Positions 7,981-17,968 of a stretch of DNA of 64,000 bases are shown here, one piece after another. Positions within the stretch are counted from its first letter, which is position 1; each line of letters starts with the position of its first letter. The stretch is from Pseudorhodoferax sp. Leaf265 (lineage in GTDB: Bacteria > Pseudomonadota > Gammaproteobacteria > Burkholderiales > Burkholderiaceae_C). The translations under genes and the position numbers were made by a program. Under the pieces are notes generated by a model that was not told where the DNA came from, made no database searches, and saw only the letters and a program-made list of their open reading frames with translations. The stretch lies in NCBI RefSeq assembly GCF_001422365.1, contig NZ_LMMT01000002.1:62001-126000 (forward strand), read 5' to 3'.

Positions 7981-10193
7981 CGCTGCACGATCCCGACCTG
8001 CACCGGCGGCGGCGCCTGCACCGGCAGGTTGGCGCTGGCCACGTCGAAACCGATCTCGGCCTGCACTGGCGCCTTGGCCAGCACGCGCAGGCGCACCGTG
8101 GCCGGCGGCGTGGCCACGCCGGCCATGCCCGAGGAGGACAGCTCCACGCTGGCATCGGCCGTGCCGCCCACGGGCGTCAGCAAGGCAGGGTCGTAGCGCA
8201 GCTGCACGCGTGTCGTGATGGCCTGGTTGCCGTCGGGCAGCGCCAGCTGCACGCTGAACTCCTCGCCGATGCCGACCTGCGCCGGCACCTGCACGCTGAG
8301 CGCGGCCGGCGCCTCGGGCACCGGTGCGGCAGCAGCCGCCGCACGGCCGGCCGGCGTGGCCGTGACCGCCGCGCCCGGCGGCGTCAAGCCCATGGCCGTG
8401 CCATCGCGAAAGCGCAGCGGCACGCGGCCCGGCACGGCTTCGGTGCCCGAGGCGAACTGGCTCTCCACGGTTTCGGGCCGGCGCACGTTGCGCAGCACGC
8501 GCGGCGTGACCAGCAGCACGATCTCGGTCTTGGCCACGGTCTGGTCGTTGTTGCGGAACAGCCGGCCCAGCACCGGCAGCTCGGCCGCGCCGGGCAGCTT
8601 GGCCATGCTCTGGCGGTCCTCGTTGTTGATGAGGCCGGCCAGCACCTGGGTCTCGCCGTCGCGCAGGCGCAGCGTGGTGCTGGCGTTGCGCGTGCCCAGC
8701 CGGTAGGCCACGGTGCCCGAGATGTTGAGCTGCGAGAGGATGTTGGAGACCTCCAGCTGCACCTTGATGGCGACCTCGTCCTCCAGGTAGACGTTGGGCT
8801 CCACGTCCAGCTTCAGTCCCGTCTCCAGGTAGCTCACGGCCGAGGACACGCCCACGTTGGCAGTGGAGGTGGTGGTGATCACGGGCACCTTCTCGCCGAT
8901 GTGGACCTTGGCCTTCTCGCGGTTGCGCACGCGGATGCGCGGGTTGGCCAGCAGGTTGGCGCCGCCGTCGCTCTGGCGCAGGTTCAGGATCAGCAGCGGG
9001 TTGGCCGTGAACGCACGCAGGCCGCCGCTGCCCAGCTGCACCAGGCCGTCCGATGTCGTGCCGTTGGTGCCCGGGATGCGGCCGACGATCTGCTCGGGAA
9101 AGCGCAGGCCGATCTCCTGCGCCACGCTGGAGGCGATCTCCAGCACCTCCAGCTCGAGCATCACCTCGGGCTCGCCCAGGTCCTGCGTGGCCACCAGCTG
9201 CTCGGCCAGGCGGATGGCCTCGGGCGTGTCGCGCATGATCACCAGGTTCAGCCGCTCGTCGACGAACAGGTCGCGCGTCTTGACCAGCGCGCGGATCATC
9301 GCGGCGGTCTGCTTGGCGTCGGCGTTGGCCAGGTAGAAGCTGCGCATCACGAGCTCCTGGTACTCGCGCTGCTTGGCCTGGGTGTTGGGGTAGACGATCA
9401 GCGTGTTGTCGTTGAGCAGCTTGCGCTCGAGCTGGTTGGTCTGCAGCAGCACGCCCAGCACGTCCGACAGGCTGGTGTCGCGCACGAAGATGGTGGTGCG
9501 CTGGTCGCCCTTGACGTCCTTGTCCAGCACGAAGTTGAGCCCGCCGTGGTTGGACAGGATCTCGAAGATCGTGGCCAGCGGCACGTCGCGCAGCTCCAGC
9601 GTGAGGCGCCGCGCCATGGCCTGGCGCAGCTGCGGCTCCTTCTGCTCCAGCAGCCGGCGCCGCTCGGTCACGCCGCGCACCACGGCCTCGGCGCCGCGCT
9701 GGCGCGAGTCGCGCGCGAGCACGCTGCGCGCGATGCGGTCGGCACCGTCCAGGTCGCCCGCGGCCAGCAGGCGCTCGGCCTCGGCCACGGACAGGCGGTG
9801 CGCGCGGTCGGCCTGCACGGCCTGGATGCCGCCCTGCGCCACCACCGAGGCCGGGTCCATGCGCAGCGCGGTGCGGTAGCGGTCCTCGGCGATGTCCAGC
9901 GCGCCGGCCGCGCGGGCCGCGTCGCCGTCGCGCACGACCATGCCCACCAACGAGTCGCGTTGCAGCACGTAGGCGTTGTAGGCGTTCGGGTCCAGCGGCG
10001 GCGTGCGCGCCGCGCGTTCCAGCTGCGCCAGGCCGGCCTCCACCTGGCCTGCCGCGATGAGCTGCTGCGCCGACTGCACGGAGGCCTCGCGCGGCGAGGC
10101 ACAGGCCGCCAGCAGTGCCAGCACCACCAGGGCAGGCCAGCGCCAGTGCGGCTGGGGGGCATGCGCGCGGGTGGCGCGGTGGGGCGATGTCAC
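7977..10193 (-). CDS. Lipoprotein secretin with C-terminal cohesin-like domain (GspD/PilQ family)
   Basis: A 738-residue outer-membrane channel subunit. The leader ends in a lipobox (LALLAAC, Cys31), so it is a lipoprotein. Residues ~35-180 are TPR-like (AQQLIAAGQVEAGLAQLERA, AEAERLLAAGDLDGA). Next come a secretin STN/N domain (LELRDVPLATIFEILSNHGG) and the secretin core (VITTTSTANVGVSS, VEPNVYLEDEVAIKV, TEIVLLVTPRVLR). After residue ~600, a linker leads to a cohesin-like module (SVQVPAQVGIGEEFSVQLAL, VQLRYDPALLTPVG). The start is GTG at 10193, overlapping the previous stop (TAGTG). A cohesin-like domain is unusual on classical GspD and could bind substrate or cell-surface partners. Secretes folded proteins or supports a pilus. 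Confidence 0.85.
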   Translation of the reverse strand: MTSPHRATRAHAPQPHWRWPALVVLALLAACASPREASVQSAQQLIAAGQVEAGLAQLERAARTPPLDPNAYNAYVLQRDSLVGMVVRDGDAARAAGALDIAEDRYRTALRMDPASVVAQGGIQAVQADRAHRLSVAEAERLLAAGDLDGADRIARSVLARDSRQRGAEAVVRGVTERRRLLEQKEPQLRQAMARRLTLELRDVPLATIFEILSNHGGLNFVLDKDVKGDQRTTIFVRDTSLSDVLGVLLQTNQLERKLLNDNTLIVYPNTQAKQREYQELVMRSFYLANADAKQTAAMIRALVKTRDLFVDERLNLVIMRDTPEAIRLAEQLVATQDLGEPEVMLELEVLEIASSVAQEIGLRFPEQIVGRIPGTNGTTSDGLVQLGSGGLRAFTANPLLILNLRQSDGGANLLANPRIRVRNREKAKVHIGEKVPVITTTSTANVGVSSAVSYLETGLKLDVEPNVYLEDEVAIKVQLEVSNILSQLNISGTVAYRLGTRNASTTLRLRDGETQVLAGLINNEDRQSMAKLPGAAELPVLGRLFRNNDQTVAKTEIVLLVTPRVLRNVRRPETVESQFASGTEAVPGRVPLRFRDGTAMGLTPPGAAVTATPAGRAAAAAAPVPEAPAALSVQVPAQVGIGEEFSVQLALPDGNQAITTRVQLRYDPALLTPVGGTADASVELSSSGMAGVATPPATVRLRVLAKAPVQAEIGFDVASANLPVQAPPPVQVGIVQR

Positions 10194-10804
10194 TAGTTCT
10201 GCTCCTCGGTGTCGGCCGCGGCGGGCGCCGGTCCAGCCGCTGGCGCGCTGGCGGTCTGGCCGGCCACCAGGGCCAGCGTTTGGCGGGTGCCGGTCGGCAC
10301 ATGCAGCAGGCGCAGTTCGCGCGCGCCGATGTGCTCGACCAGGTAGTCGGGTGAGAGCTGGCGGCCGGCCACGGCCGCGAACTTGCGCTGGCCCTGGGCC
10401 AGGAACACGGTGCTCGTGCCGTCCTCGGTCCAGCGGCCCAGGAAGCGGAAGGGCAGTGCCGCGGCCGTGGCGGCCGGTGCGGCCGCGGTGCTGTCCACGG
10501 GGGTGGGCGGTGGCGCGGCAGCGGCGGCCTGTGCCGCGGCGGCTGCCGCCGCCAGCGCCGGGTCGCCGAACGGGCTGCGGCCCGCGCCGCCGTAGGGGCG
10601 CTGCGGCAAGGCCAGCGGGGCGGCTGGCGCGGCCGGCGCGGTGCCAGCGGGCACGGCGCGGGCAGGCCGCGCAGCCGGCAGGCTCGCGGCCGCCTCGCCC
10701 GCCTCTTCCTGCGGCTGCACGGCCAGCATGGCCGCGCCCGTGAGCAGGGCGGCCACACCGTAGAGCATCCAGCGCTGGCGGGTCGACAAGGCCATGGCGT
10801 TCAC
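10193..10804 (-). CDS. PulC/PilP-like inner-membrane secretion protein
   Basis: A 203-residue protein. A single transmembrane helix near the N-terminus (YGVAALLTGAAMLAV) is followed by a long Ala/Pro-rich linker (residues ~30-115) and a small C-terminal domain (PFRFLGRWTEDGTSTVFLAQ, VAGRQLSPDYLVEHI, LRLLHVPTGTRQTL). This resembles the homology-region domain of GspC/PilP, which links the inner-membrane platform to the secretin; its position directly before the secretin gene fits. The GTG at 10804 overlaps the previous stop (GTGA); an ATG at 10795 is an alternative. Some automated annotations name this family a secretion system translation initiation factor, which the sequence does not support. 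Confidence 0.65.
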   Translation of the reverse strand: MNAMALSTRQRWMLYGVAALLTGAAMLAVQPQEEAGEAAASLPAARPARAVPAGTAPAAPAAPLALPQRPYGGAGRSPFGDPALAAAAAAAQAAAAAPPPTPVDSTAAAPAATAAALPFRFLGRWTEDGTSTVFLAQGQRKFAAVAGRQLSPDYLVEHIGARELRLLHVPTGTRQTLALVAGQTASAPAAGPAPAAADTEEQN

Positions 10805-11286
10805 GGGCGGCGCAGGTAGAGCGACAGCCGCAGGTCGGTCTCGAGCGTGGCGTCGGCCGCGCGGCGGAACTGCACGTCGTCGAGCGCGACGAAGGTGTTG
10901 CGCTCCAGCAGGCGGCCCAGGAAGCCGCGCACCTGCGCGTAGTCGCCCGTGGTGCGCAGCGCGATGCGGTAGCGGGCCAGACGCGGATCGTCGGCGCGTT
11001 GCTCCAGCCGGTACTCGGCCGCGCGCAGCGGCACGCCGGCTTCACGCGCCGCGCCGTCCAGCGCGGCCAGCGCCTCGGCCAGCGCCTCCAGCGGCGGGAA
11101 TGCGGCGTGGAACTGCGCCAGCTGCGCGGCCGGTGCGGCCTGCGCGGCATCGGCCCGCGGTGCCGGTGGCACCACGGCTGCGAGCGCGGCCTGCTCGGCA
11201 CGCAGCGGGGCCACCAACGCCACTTCCGCGGCGGCCGCCAACGCCAGCAGCAGCACGCCGGCCAGTGCCAGGCGGCCCGTCGTCAT
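10801..11286 (-). CDS. PilO/GspM-like protein
   Basis: A 161-residue protein with one N-terminal transmembrane helix (LALAGVLLLALAAAAEVALV), a short coiled segment, and a C-terminal ferredoxin-like domain (RYRIALRTTGDYAQVRGFLG, RNTFVALDDVQFRR). This pattern is shared by PilO and GspM, which form the periplasmic alignment complex of type IV pili and type II secretion. It follows the PilN-like gene with an ATGA overlap (11283-11286), matching the PilM-N-O order. The classical GspM extension is absent. Confidence 0.72.
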   Translation of the reverse strand: MTTGRLALAGVLLLALAAAAEVALVAPLRAEQAALAAVVPPAPRADAAQAAPAAQLAQFHAAFPPLEALAEALAALDGAAREAGVPLRAAEYRLEQRADDPRLARYRIALRTTGDYAQVRGFLGRLLERNTFVALDDVQFRRAADATLETDLRLSLYLRRP

Positions 11287-11801
11287 GGCGCCTCCCATTC
11301 GGCCGTCAGCGTGAAGCGCAGCGGCTGCGCACCCGCGTCTTCCTGCAGCGCGTGGTCCACCAGCAGCACCTGGCGGAAGCCGGGCGCCTGTTCGAGCCGC
11401 GCCATGTAGGCCAGCACCTGGGCCAGCTCCGTGGCCTGGCCGCCCACGCGCGCGCGCCGGCTGCCGCCCTCGGGCTGCAGCGCGGTCAGCACCACGCCGG
11501 GCACGCTGACCGATTCGAGCGCGCGGAACCAGGCGTCCCAGGGCACGGCCAGCGTGGCCGCCACCGCCTGCGCGGCCGCGATCTCGGCCGCCAGTGCGGG
11601 CGGCACGGGTGCCGCCGCGCGTGCGGCGCCGGCCTGCGGCTGCAGCCGCGCGAGCGCGGCGGCCTGGGCATCGGCCGCCTGGCCGTGGCGCAGCCCGACC
11701 AGCGCGCAGGCCGCCAGGCCGAGGGCCAGCACGCCGTGGCCCCACCAGCGGGCCCAGGGCGACGGCGGCAGGAACTCGAGCTCGGGTGCGCGCAGTGCCA
11801 T
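11283..11801 (-). CDS. PilN/GspL-C-like protein
   Basis: A 172-residue protein: a cytoplasmic N-terminal stretch, one transmembrane helix (HGVLALGLAACALVGL), a coiled-coil-like region and a C-terminal ferredoxin-like domain (VPWDAWFRALESVSVPGVVL, ELAQVLAYMARLEQAPGF). This matches PilN or the periplasmic half of GspL. The cytoplasmic half appears to be encoded separately by the gene upstream, as in type IV pilus systems rather than classical type II secretion. The start is ATG at 11801, one base after the upstream stop. Confidence 0.68.
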   Translation of the reverse strand: MALRAPELEFLPPSPWARWWGHGVLALGLAACALVGLRHGQAADAQAAALARLQPQAGAARAAAPVPPALAAEIAAAQAVAATLAVPWDAWFRALESVSVPGVVLTALQPEGGSRRARVGGQATELAQVLAYMARLEQAPGFRQVLLVDHALQEDAGAQPLRFTLTAEWEAP

Positions 11802-11802
11802 G

Positions 11803-12577
11803 TCAGATGTCCGCGCCCGTCAGTGCGATGGTGTGTGCCTGCCAGCCGGTCAGTTCCAGCGGCGCAAGCGGTGCCAGCGGTTCGGCCGGCGCCAGGCCCT
11901 GCCAGGCCACGTGCACCAGTGGCAGGTCCGCGGGCTCCAGGCCATCGAGCAGTGCGCAGCGTGCGAGCCAGGGCGCCAGCGCGTCCGGCCCCTGCATGGC
12001 GTCGAAGGGCAGGGCACGCAGGCTTTGCCAACCCTGTGCCGGGTCGATGCGCGCCAGCAGCGCGCCGTCGGCCTCGGTGACCAGCAGCCAGGCGTGGCGG
12101 CCGGCCAGGCGGGGCCAGGCCTGCGCCGCGGCCAGCGCCAGCAGCGGGCGCACCGACACGGCGCGCAGGCCAGCCTGCAGCGCCTGTTGCTGCAGGCGCT
12201 GCAGCCAGCCCGTGTCGAGCGCGGCAGCGGGCATGCCGGGGCCGGCCGTGCCGTCCACCGCCAGGTCCCAGCCGTCGACGGTATCGCCGTGCACGCCGCG
12301 CAGCAATTCGCGCGCGGCCACGCGGCGCTCGGCCGTGCCACGCAGCACGCGGGCGTCGGGCAGCAGCGTGGTGCGCACGAAGCGGTTGGAGACCACGATG
12401 CGCGCGTGGGCGCGGCGCGGTGCGGCCGTGGTCGCCAGCTGCGCCAGCGCGCGCAGCGCGGCGTCGGCGCCGTCCGGTCCGTCCACGGCCTGCTGGTGGT
12501 GCGCGACCGGCCTGCGCCAGCCGCGCCGCTGCAGCGCCAGGCCGACCTGCGAGGGCGCCAGCCAGACGGCGGCCTGC

Positions 12578-12600
<23 letters not shown>
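11803..12600 (-). CDS. PilM/GspL-cytoplasmic-like protein
   Basis: A 265-residue soluble protein. Segments such as QVGLALQRRGWRRP, RIVVSNRFVRTTLLP and HAWLLVTEADGALLARI fit the actin-like fold of PilM and the cytoplasmic domain of GspL, which bind the ATPase and inner-membrane partners; the identity is low. The start is GTG at 12600: an AGGAGG Shine-Dalgarno sequence lies 6 bases upstream. The reading frame extends to 12627 without better support. The gene overlaps the end of the ATPase gene by 23 bp, so it is translationally coupled to it. Confidence 0.6.
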
Positions 12601-14262
<1,662 letters not shown>

Positions 14263-14266
<4 letters not shown>

Positions 14267-14343
14267 GGGTGCAGCCTTCGGCCTGCGGCCCGTCCCGCCA
14301 GGCGCGCGCGCACTTGCTTGGAACGACCCTGCACCCAGCTCAT
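14263..14343 (-). CDS. Coupled 26-codon ORF between gspF and gspE
   Basis: The only sizeable gap in this operon (73 bp) is filled exactly by this ORF. Its ATG overlaps the gspF stop (ATGA at 14340-14343), and its TGA overlaps the gspE start (ATGA at 14263-14266). The peptide starts MSWVQGRSKQVRARL and ends GRRLHP; it has six Arg, one Lys and no acidic residues. It could be a real basic microprotein or a coupling relay that carries ribosomes from gspF to gspE. No homologue is known to me. Confidence 0.4.
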
Positions 14344-15533
14344 CCCAGGCTCCCCGCCAGCTCGAAGATCGGCAGGTACATCAGGATCACGATGGCGCCG
14401 ATGACCACGCCGATCACGGCCATCAGCACGGGCTCGAAGAGCTTGGTGAACCACTCGATCCAGCGCGCGAGCTCCTCGTCGTGGAAGCCGGCGATGCGCT
14501 CCATCATGGCGGCCATGTCGCCGCTGTTCTCGCCCACGCGCAGCATGCGCGCGGCCACGGGCGTGGTCAGGCCCGCGGCGGCCATGGCGTCCGACAGCAC
14601 GATGCCTTCGCGGATCTGCTGCGTGGCGCGCACCAAGCCCTGCTGCATGTGCAGCGGCAGCAGGCCGGCCACCATGCCCAGGGCCGGCACGATGGGCGTG
14701 CCGCCGCGCAGCAGCATGCCCAGCGAGCGGTAAAAGCGCGCCAGGTGGTAGGTGGCAAGGCGTGCGCCCACGGCCGGGATGCGCGTGAGCAGCGCCACGC
14801 CGTGCGGCAGCAGCCGGCGCGCCATGGCGGCGGCCAGCACCGCGAGCGCGAGCAGCGTGGCGCCAATGGCCGCGCCGTGCGCCTGCATGCCCTGGCCCCA
14901 GCGCAGCAGCAGCATGGACATCCAGGGCAGGTCGCGGCCCGATTCGGCGTAGATGCTGGAGAAGCGCGGCACCACGTAGCCCAGCAGGAACAGCACCACC
15001 AAGCCGCCCAGCAGCAGCAGCGCGACCGGGTAGATCGAGGCCGACACCACCTTCTTGCGCACCAAGTCCAGCCGCTCGTGGTAGTCGACATAGCGCGCCA
15101 GCGACTCGACCAGGTCGCCGCTGCGCTCGGAGGCGCGCACGGTGGTCACGTAGAGCACCGGGAAGGCCTGGGGCAGCTCGGCCAGCACGCGCGAGAAGGA
15201 CTGGCCTTCGAACATGCGCGCACGCATGGCGGCCAGCACGGGGCGCACGTCGCTGCGGGTTTCCTTCTCCAGCAGCGTGTCCAGCGTCTCGGGCAACGAC
15301 AGGCCGGCCTGCAGCAGGGCCATGAGTTCCAGCGTGAACTGCAGCAGCGGAAAGCGTGGCCTGCGCTGCAGGCGCAGCGCCGGCAGGCCGGGCAGGGCGC
15401 GCCGGGGCGCGGCCGACAGCACGGCCAGGCCCTGGGCACGCGCGCGCTGCGTCGCCATGGCCAGGTCGTCGGCCTCGACCGCCAGGCGGACCACGCCCTC
15501 GCCCGGACGAAAGCCGCGCACATCGAACTGCAT
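14340..15533 (-). CDS. gspF: Type II secretion inner-membrane platform protein (GspF/PilC family)
   Basis: A 397-residue polytopic membrane protein with two GspF domains. The first contains FTLELMALLQAGLSLPETL and the second FYRSLGMLLRGGTPIVPAL. There are three main membrane segments (VALLLLGGLVVLFLLGYVVP, a second around residues 220-245, and VLMAVIGVVIGAIVILMYLP near the C-terminus). It forms the platform that couples the GspE ATPase to the pseudopilus. The start ATG at 15533 lies 12 bp after gspG. Confidence 0.92.
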   Translation of the reverse strand: MQFDVRGFRPGEGVVRLAVEADDLAMATQRARAQGLAVLSAAPRRALPGLPALRLQRRPRFPLLQFTLELMALLQAGLSLPETLDTLLEKETRSDVRPVLAAMRARMFEGQSFSRVLAELPQAFPVLYVTTVRASERSGDLVESLARYVDYHERLDLVRKKVVSASIYPVALLLLGGLVVLFLLGYVVPRFSSIYAESGRDLPWMSMLLLRWGQGMQAHGAAIGATLLALAVLAAAMARRLLPHGVALLTRIPAVGARLATYHLARFYRSLGMLLRGGTPIVPALGMVAGLLPLHMQQGLVRATQQIREGIVLSDAMAAAGLTTPVAARMLRVGENSGDMAAMMERIAGFHDEELARWIEWFTKLFEPVLMAVIGVVIGAIVILMYLPIFELAGSLG

Positions 15534-15545
15534 CGCGCCGCGCCT

Positions 15546-15962
15546 CTACCAGCTGGTCACGTCGGCGGCGTCGCCGCTGCCGCCGGCCTGGCCGTCCTTG
15601 CCCAGCGAGTACAGGTCGAACTCGCCGTGCTGGCCCGGCGACTTGTACAGGTAGGGCCGGCCCCAGGGGTCGGGCGGCACACCCTTTTGCAGGTAGGGCC
15701 CGTCCCAGCGCGTGACGCCGTTGGGCCGTGCGGTGAGCGCGGCCAGCCCCTGCTCGTCGCTGGGGAACTGGCCCACGTCGAGCCGGTAGGTGTTGAGTGC
15801 GCTGGTCAGCGCGGCGATCTGCGCCTGCGCGGCCCGCACCTCGGACTTGCCGACCTGCGAGAAGTAGCGGGGCGCGACGTAGGCGGCCAGCAGGCCGATG
15901 ATGACCATGACCACGAGCAGTTCGAGCAGAGTGAAACCTCGGGGCCGGCGGTGGGCGGGCAT
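15546..15962 (-). CDS. gspG: Major pseudopilin GspG
   Basis: A 138-residue first gene of the operon. The prepilin signal is RPRG then FTLLELLVVMVIIGLLAAYV with Glu5. The C-terminal part carries the typical GspG motifs GQFPSDEQGLAAL, GPYLQKGVPPDPWG and a calcium-site-like FDLYSLGKDGQAGG tail. Cleaved by prepilin peptidase, it polymerises into the pseudopilus that drives export through the secretin. The ATG at 15962 is preceded by AGGAG at 11-nt spacing. The gene lies 44 bp downstream of the IclR gene, so it may have its own promoter or read through from it. Confidence 0.93.
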   Translation of the reverse strand: MPAHRRPRGFTLLELLVVMVIIGLLAAYVAPRYFSQVGKSEVRAAQAQIAALTSALNTYRLDVGQFPSDEQGLAALTARPNGVTRWDGPYLQKGVPPDPWGRPYLYKSPGQHGEFDLYSLGKDGQAGGSGDAADVTSW

Positions 15963-16006
15963 GGGACGGTGGTCTCCTGGGTTCTTCTGGGGAAAGGGCC
16001 GCGGCG

Positions 16007-16807
16007 TCAGCGTGTGCCTGCGGGGGCCGGTGCACGTGCGAACACCGCAGCGCCGCTGCTGGCCAGTGCCAGCTCCTCGGCGGCCGCGAGCAGCGGCGCC
16101 CCCAGGTCCTGCATGCGTGCGGGCGTCAGGCGGATCGCCGGCCCGGCGATCGTGAGCACACCGCTGGCGGCCTCTCCGCGCCGGCGCACGGGCGCGGCCA
16201 TGGCGTTCATGCCGGGCGCGTACATCTCCTGGATCTGCGCGAAGCCGCGGGCCCGGTCCTCCTCCAGGATCTCGACCACCGCCTTCCAGCCGACGGGCGC
16301 CTGCGGGCCGTAGTGCTGCGGCACGCCGAAGCCCTGCCTCACGATGAGCTCCAGCGCGCGCTCCTCGGACAGCGTCATGAGCCAGGCATGGCCGGCCGCG
16401 CTGCACGACAGCCGCACGTCGATGCCCATGTCGGCGTCGTAGCGCAGGCCGAAGCGCGCGCCCTGGGCCTTGGCCACAAAGGTCAGCCGGTCGCCATCGA
16501 CGATGGCCAGGCGCACCAGCTCGCCGCTGGTCTCGGCCAGCCGGTCGATGACGGGCTGGGCGAGCTCGACAATGCCGGAGCCGCCCAGATAACTGAGCCC
16601 CAGGGCGGCCAGCTTGGTGGTCAGGGTGTAGTCGCCGTGCTCGCGGGTCTGCCGCACATAGCCGCAGCGCACCAGTTCGCCGAGCAGGCGGTGGCAGGCC
16701 GACAGCGGCAGGGCCAGCTCGTCCGCCAGCGTCGACAAGGTCTTGCCCGCCGGCCGCAGGGCCAGGTATTCCAGGATGGTCAGTGAACGTTCCAGCGTGC
16801 TCGCCAT
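16007..16807 (-). CDS. IclR-family transcriptional regulator of the TRAP/dehydroquinase operon
   Basis: About 266 residues. It has an N-terminal winged helix (STLERSLTILEYLAL, LSTLADELALPLSACHRLL) and an IclR effector-binding domain (GRYDAD-like region, CSAAGHAWLM, GFAQIQEMYAPGMNAMAAPV). IclR proteins sense small organic acids and often regulate a divergent catabolic operon. The frame is open to 16906, but the start at 16807 (MASTLERSL) is preferred because 16826-16880 is filled with operator-like palindromes. It is divergent from a TRAP operon carrying a dehydroquinase, so a quinate/shikimate-type effector is a reasonable guess. Confidence 0.85.
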   Translation of the reverse strand: MASTLERSLTILEYLALRPAGKTLSTLADELALPLSACHRLLGELVRCGYVRQTREHGDYTLTTKLAALGLSYLGGSGIVELAQPVIDRLAETSGELVRLAIVDGDRLTFVAKAQGARFGLRYDADMGIDVRLSCSAAGHAWLMTLSEERALELIVRQGFGVPQHYGPQAPVGWKAVVEILEEDRARGFAQIQEMYAPGMNAMAAPVRRRGEAASGVLTIAGPAIRLTPARMQDLGAPLLAAAEELALASSGAAVFARAPAPAGTR

Positions 16808-16850
16808 GGGGTCGGATTGTTGAGCGGAAGCGGTTTTCTTTGTGGAAGGG

Positions 16851-16880
16851 TTTTCCTTAATGGAAAAGATTTCCTGGAAA
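16851..16880. promoter_or_regulatory. Overlapping palindromes, probable IclR operator
   Basis: Three perfect palindromes overlap: TTTTCC-TTAAT-GGAAAA (16851-16867), GGAAA-AGA-TTTCC (16862-16874) and TTTCC-T-GGAAA (16870-16880). Related half-sites lie just upstream (GGAAG, GGTTTTC at 16826-16850). The block sits between the divergent IclR and dctP genes, 53 bp before the dctP start. Confidence 0.65.
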
Positions 16881-16932
16881 TTTACCATTCCGGCACCGAC
16901 CACCACCTTCCCATTCCTTCAAAGGACACAAC

Positions 16933-17940
16933 GTGAAACCCCTGATCCGCTGCGCTCTGGCGACCGCCGTGCTTGCCCTGTCCGCCACGGCGGCCCTGGC
17001 CCAGGACATCCAGGAACGCACCATCAAGTTCGGCCACCTGAACAACACGGACCATCCTGTGAGCTTCGGGGTCAAGCGCTTCTCTGAACTGCTGGCCGCC
17101 AAGACCGGCGGCAAGTTCAAGGTGCAGGAATTCCCGTCCAACCAGCTCGGCAACGAGATGCAGCAGCAGTCCGCGCTGCAGGGCGGCGTGCAGGAGATGT
17201 CGGCCCCGGCCACGACCTCGCTGGCCGGCATCGTCAAGGAGTTCGGCCTGGTGGACTTCCCGTTCGCGGTGTCCACCTTCGAGCAGGCCGATGCGCTGCT
17301 GGACGGCCCGCTGGGCCAGGCGCTGATCGCCAAGCTGCCCGAGAAGGGCCTGGTGGCGCTGGGCTACTGGGACCTGGGCTTTCGCAACGTGACCAACAGC
17401 AAGCGGCCCATCACCAAGGCCGAGGACCTGGAAGGTCTGAAGCTGCGGGTGATCCCGAACCCGGTGTTCCTCGAATCGTTCAAGGCCTTCAAGGCCAACC
17501 CCGTGCCCATGCCCTTCGCCGAGCTGTACGGCGCGCTGGAGGCCAAGGCCGTCGACGGGCAGGAGAACCCCTTCGCCGTGATCCTGTCGAACAAGTTCTA
17601 CGAGGTGAACAAGTTCGTCAGCGCCACCAACCACGTGTACGCGGCCAACATCGTGCTGGTCAGCAAGCGCTTCTGGGACAAGCTCTCCCCGGCCGAGCAA
17701 AAGGCCATGAACGAGGCCGCCAACGAGGCACGCGGCTACCAGCGCCAGGTCAGCCGCGCGGCCGCGCAGAAGGCCGTGGGCGAACTGCAGGCCAAGGGCA
17801 TGCAATACAACACGATCGCGCCGGCCGAGCAGGCGCGCATGGGGGCTGTCGTCAAGCCGGTGCTGGAGAAGTTCGCCGCCAGCTACGACCCGGCCATCGT
17901 CAAGCTCTACAACGACGAGCTGGCCAAGGTCCGCAAATAA
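16933..17940 (+). CDS. TRAP transporter substrate-binding protein (DctP family)
   Basis: A 335-residue periplasmic binding protein with a signal peptide (ATAVLALSATAALAQ) and DctP-family segments (IKFGHLNNTDHPVSFGVKRF, NQLGNEMQQQSALQGG, GLKLRVIPNPVFLESFKAF, YGALEAKAVDGQENPFAVI). The conserved Arg that binds the ligand carboxylate is in LKLRVIP. The start is GTG at 16933 with AAAGGA 6 bases upstream. It is the first gene of an operon with a dehydroquinase and the DctQ and DctM permeases. Confidence 0.92.
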   Translation: MKPLIRCALATAVLALSATAALAQDIQERTIKFGHLNNTDHPVSFGVKRFSELLAAKTGGKFKVQEFPSNQLGNEMQQQSALQGGVQEMSAPATTSLAGIVKEFGLVDFPFAVSTFEQADALLDGPLGQALIAKLPEKGLVALGYWDLGFRNVTNSKRPITKAEDLEGLKLRVIPNPVFLESFKAFKANPVPMPFAELYGALEAKAVDGQENPFAVILSNKFYEVNKFVSATNHVYAANIVLVSKRFWDKLSPAEQKAMNEAANEARGYQRQVSRAAAQKAVGELQAKGMQYNTIAPAEQARMGAVVKPVLEKFAASYDPAIVKLYNDELAKVRK

Positions 17941-17968
17941 GGTGTCCAGCGCTTCGGAACAAGAACCC

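Noticed and set aside
16808-16906. N-terminal extension of the IclR regulator to 16906
   Set aside because: The extension would be encoded by the operator-like palindromes and has no similarity to IclR proteins.
17942-17968. GTG at 17942 as start of the dehydroquinase
   Set aside because: It would add MSSASEQEP before the highly conserved MKILVLHGPN family start. No clear ribosome site favours it.
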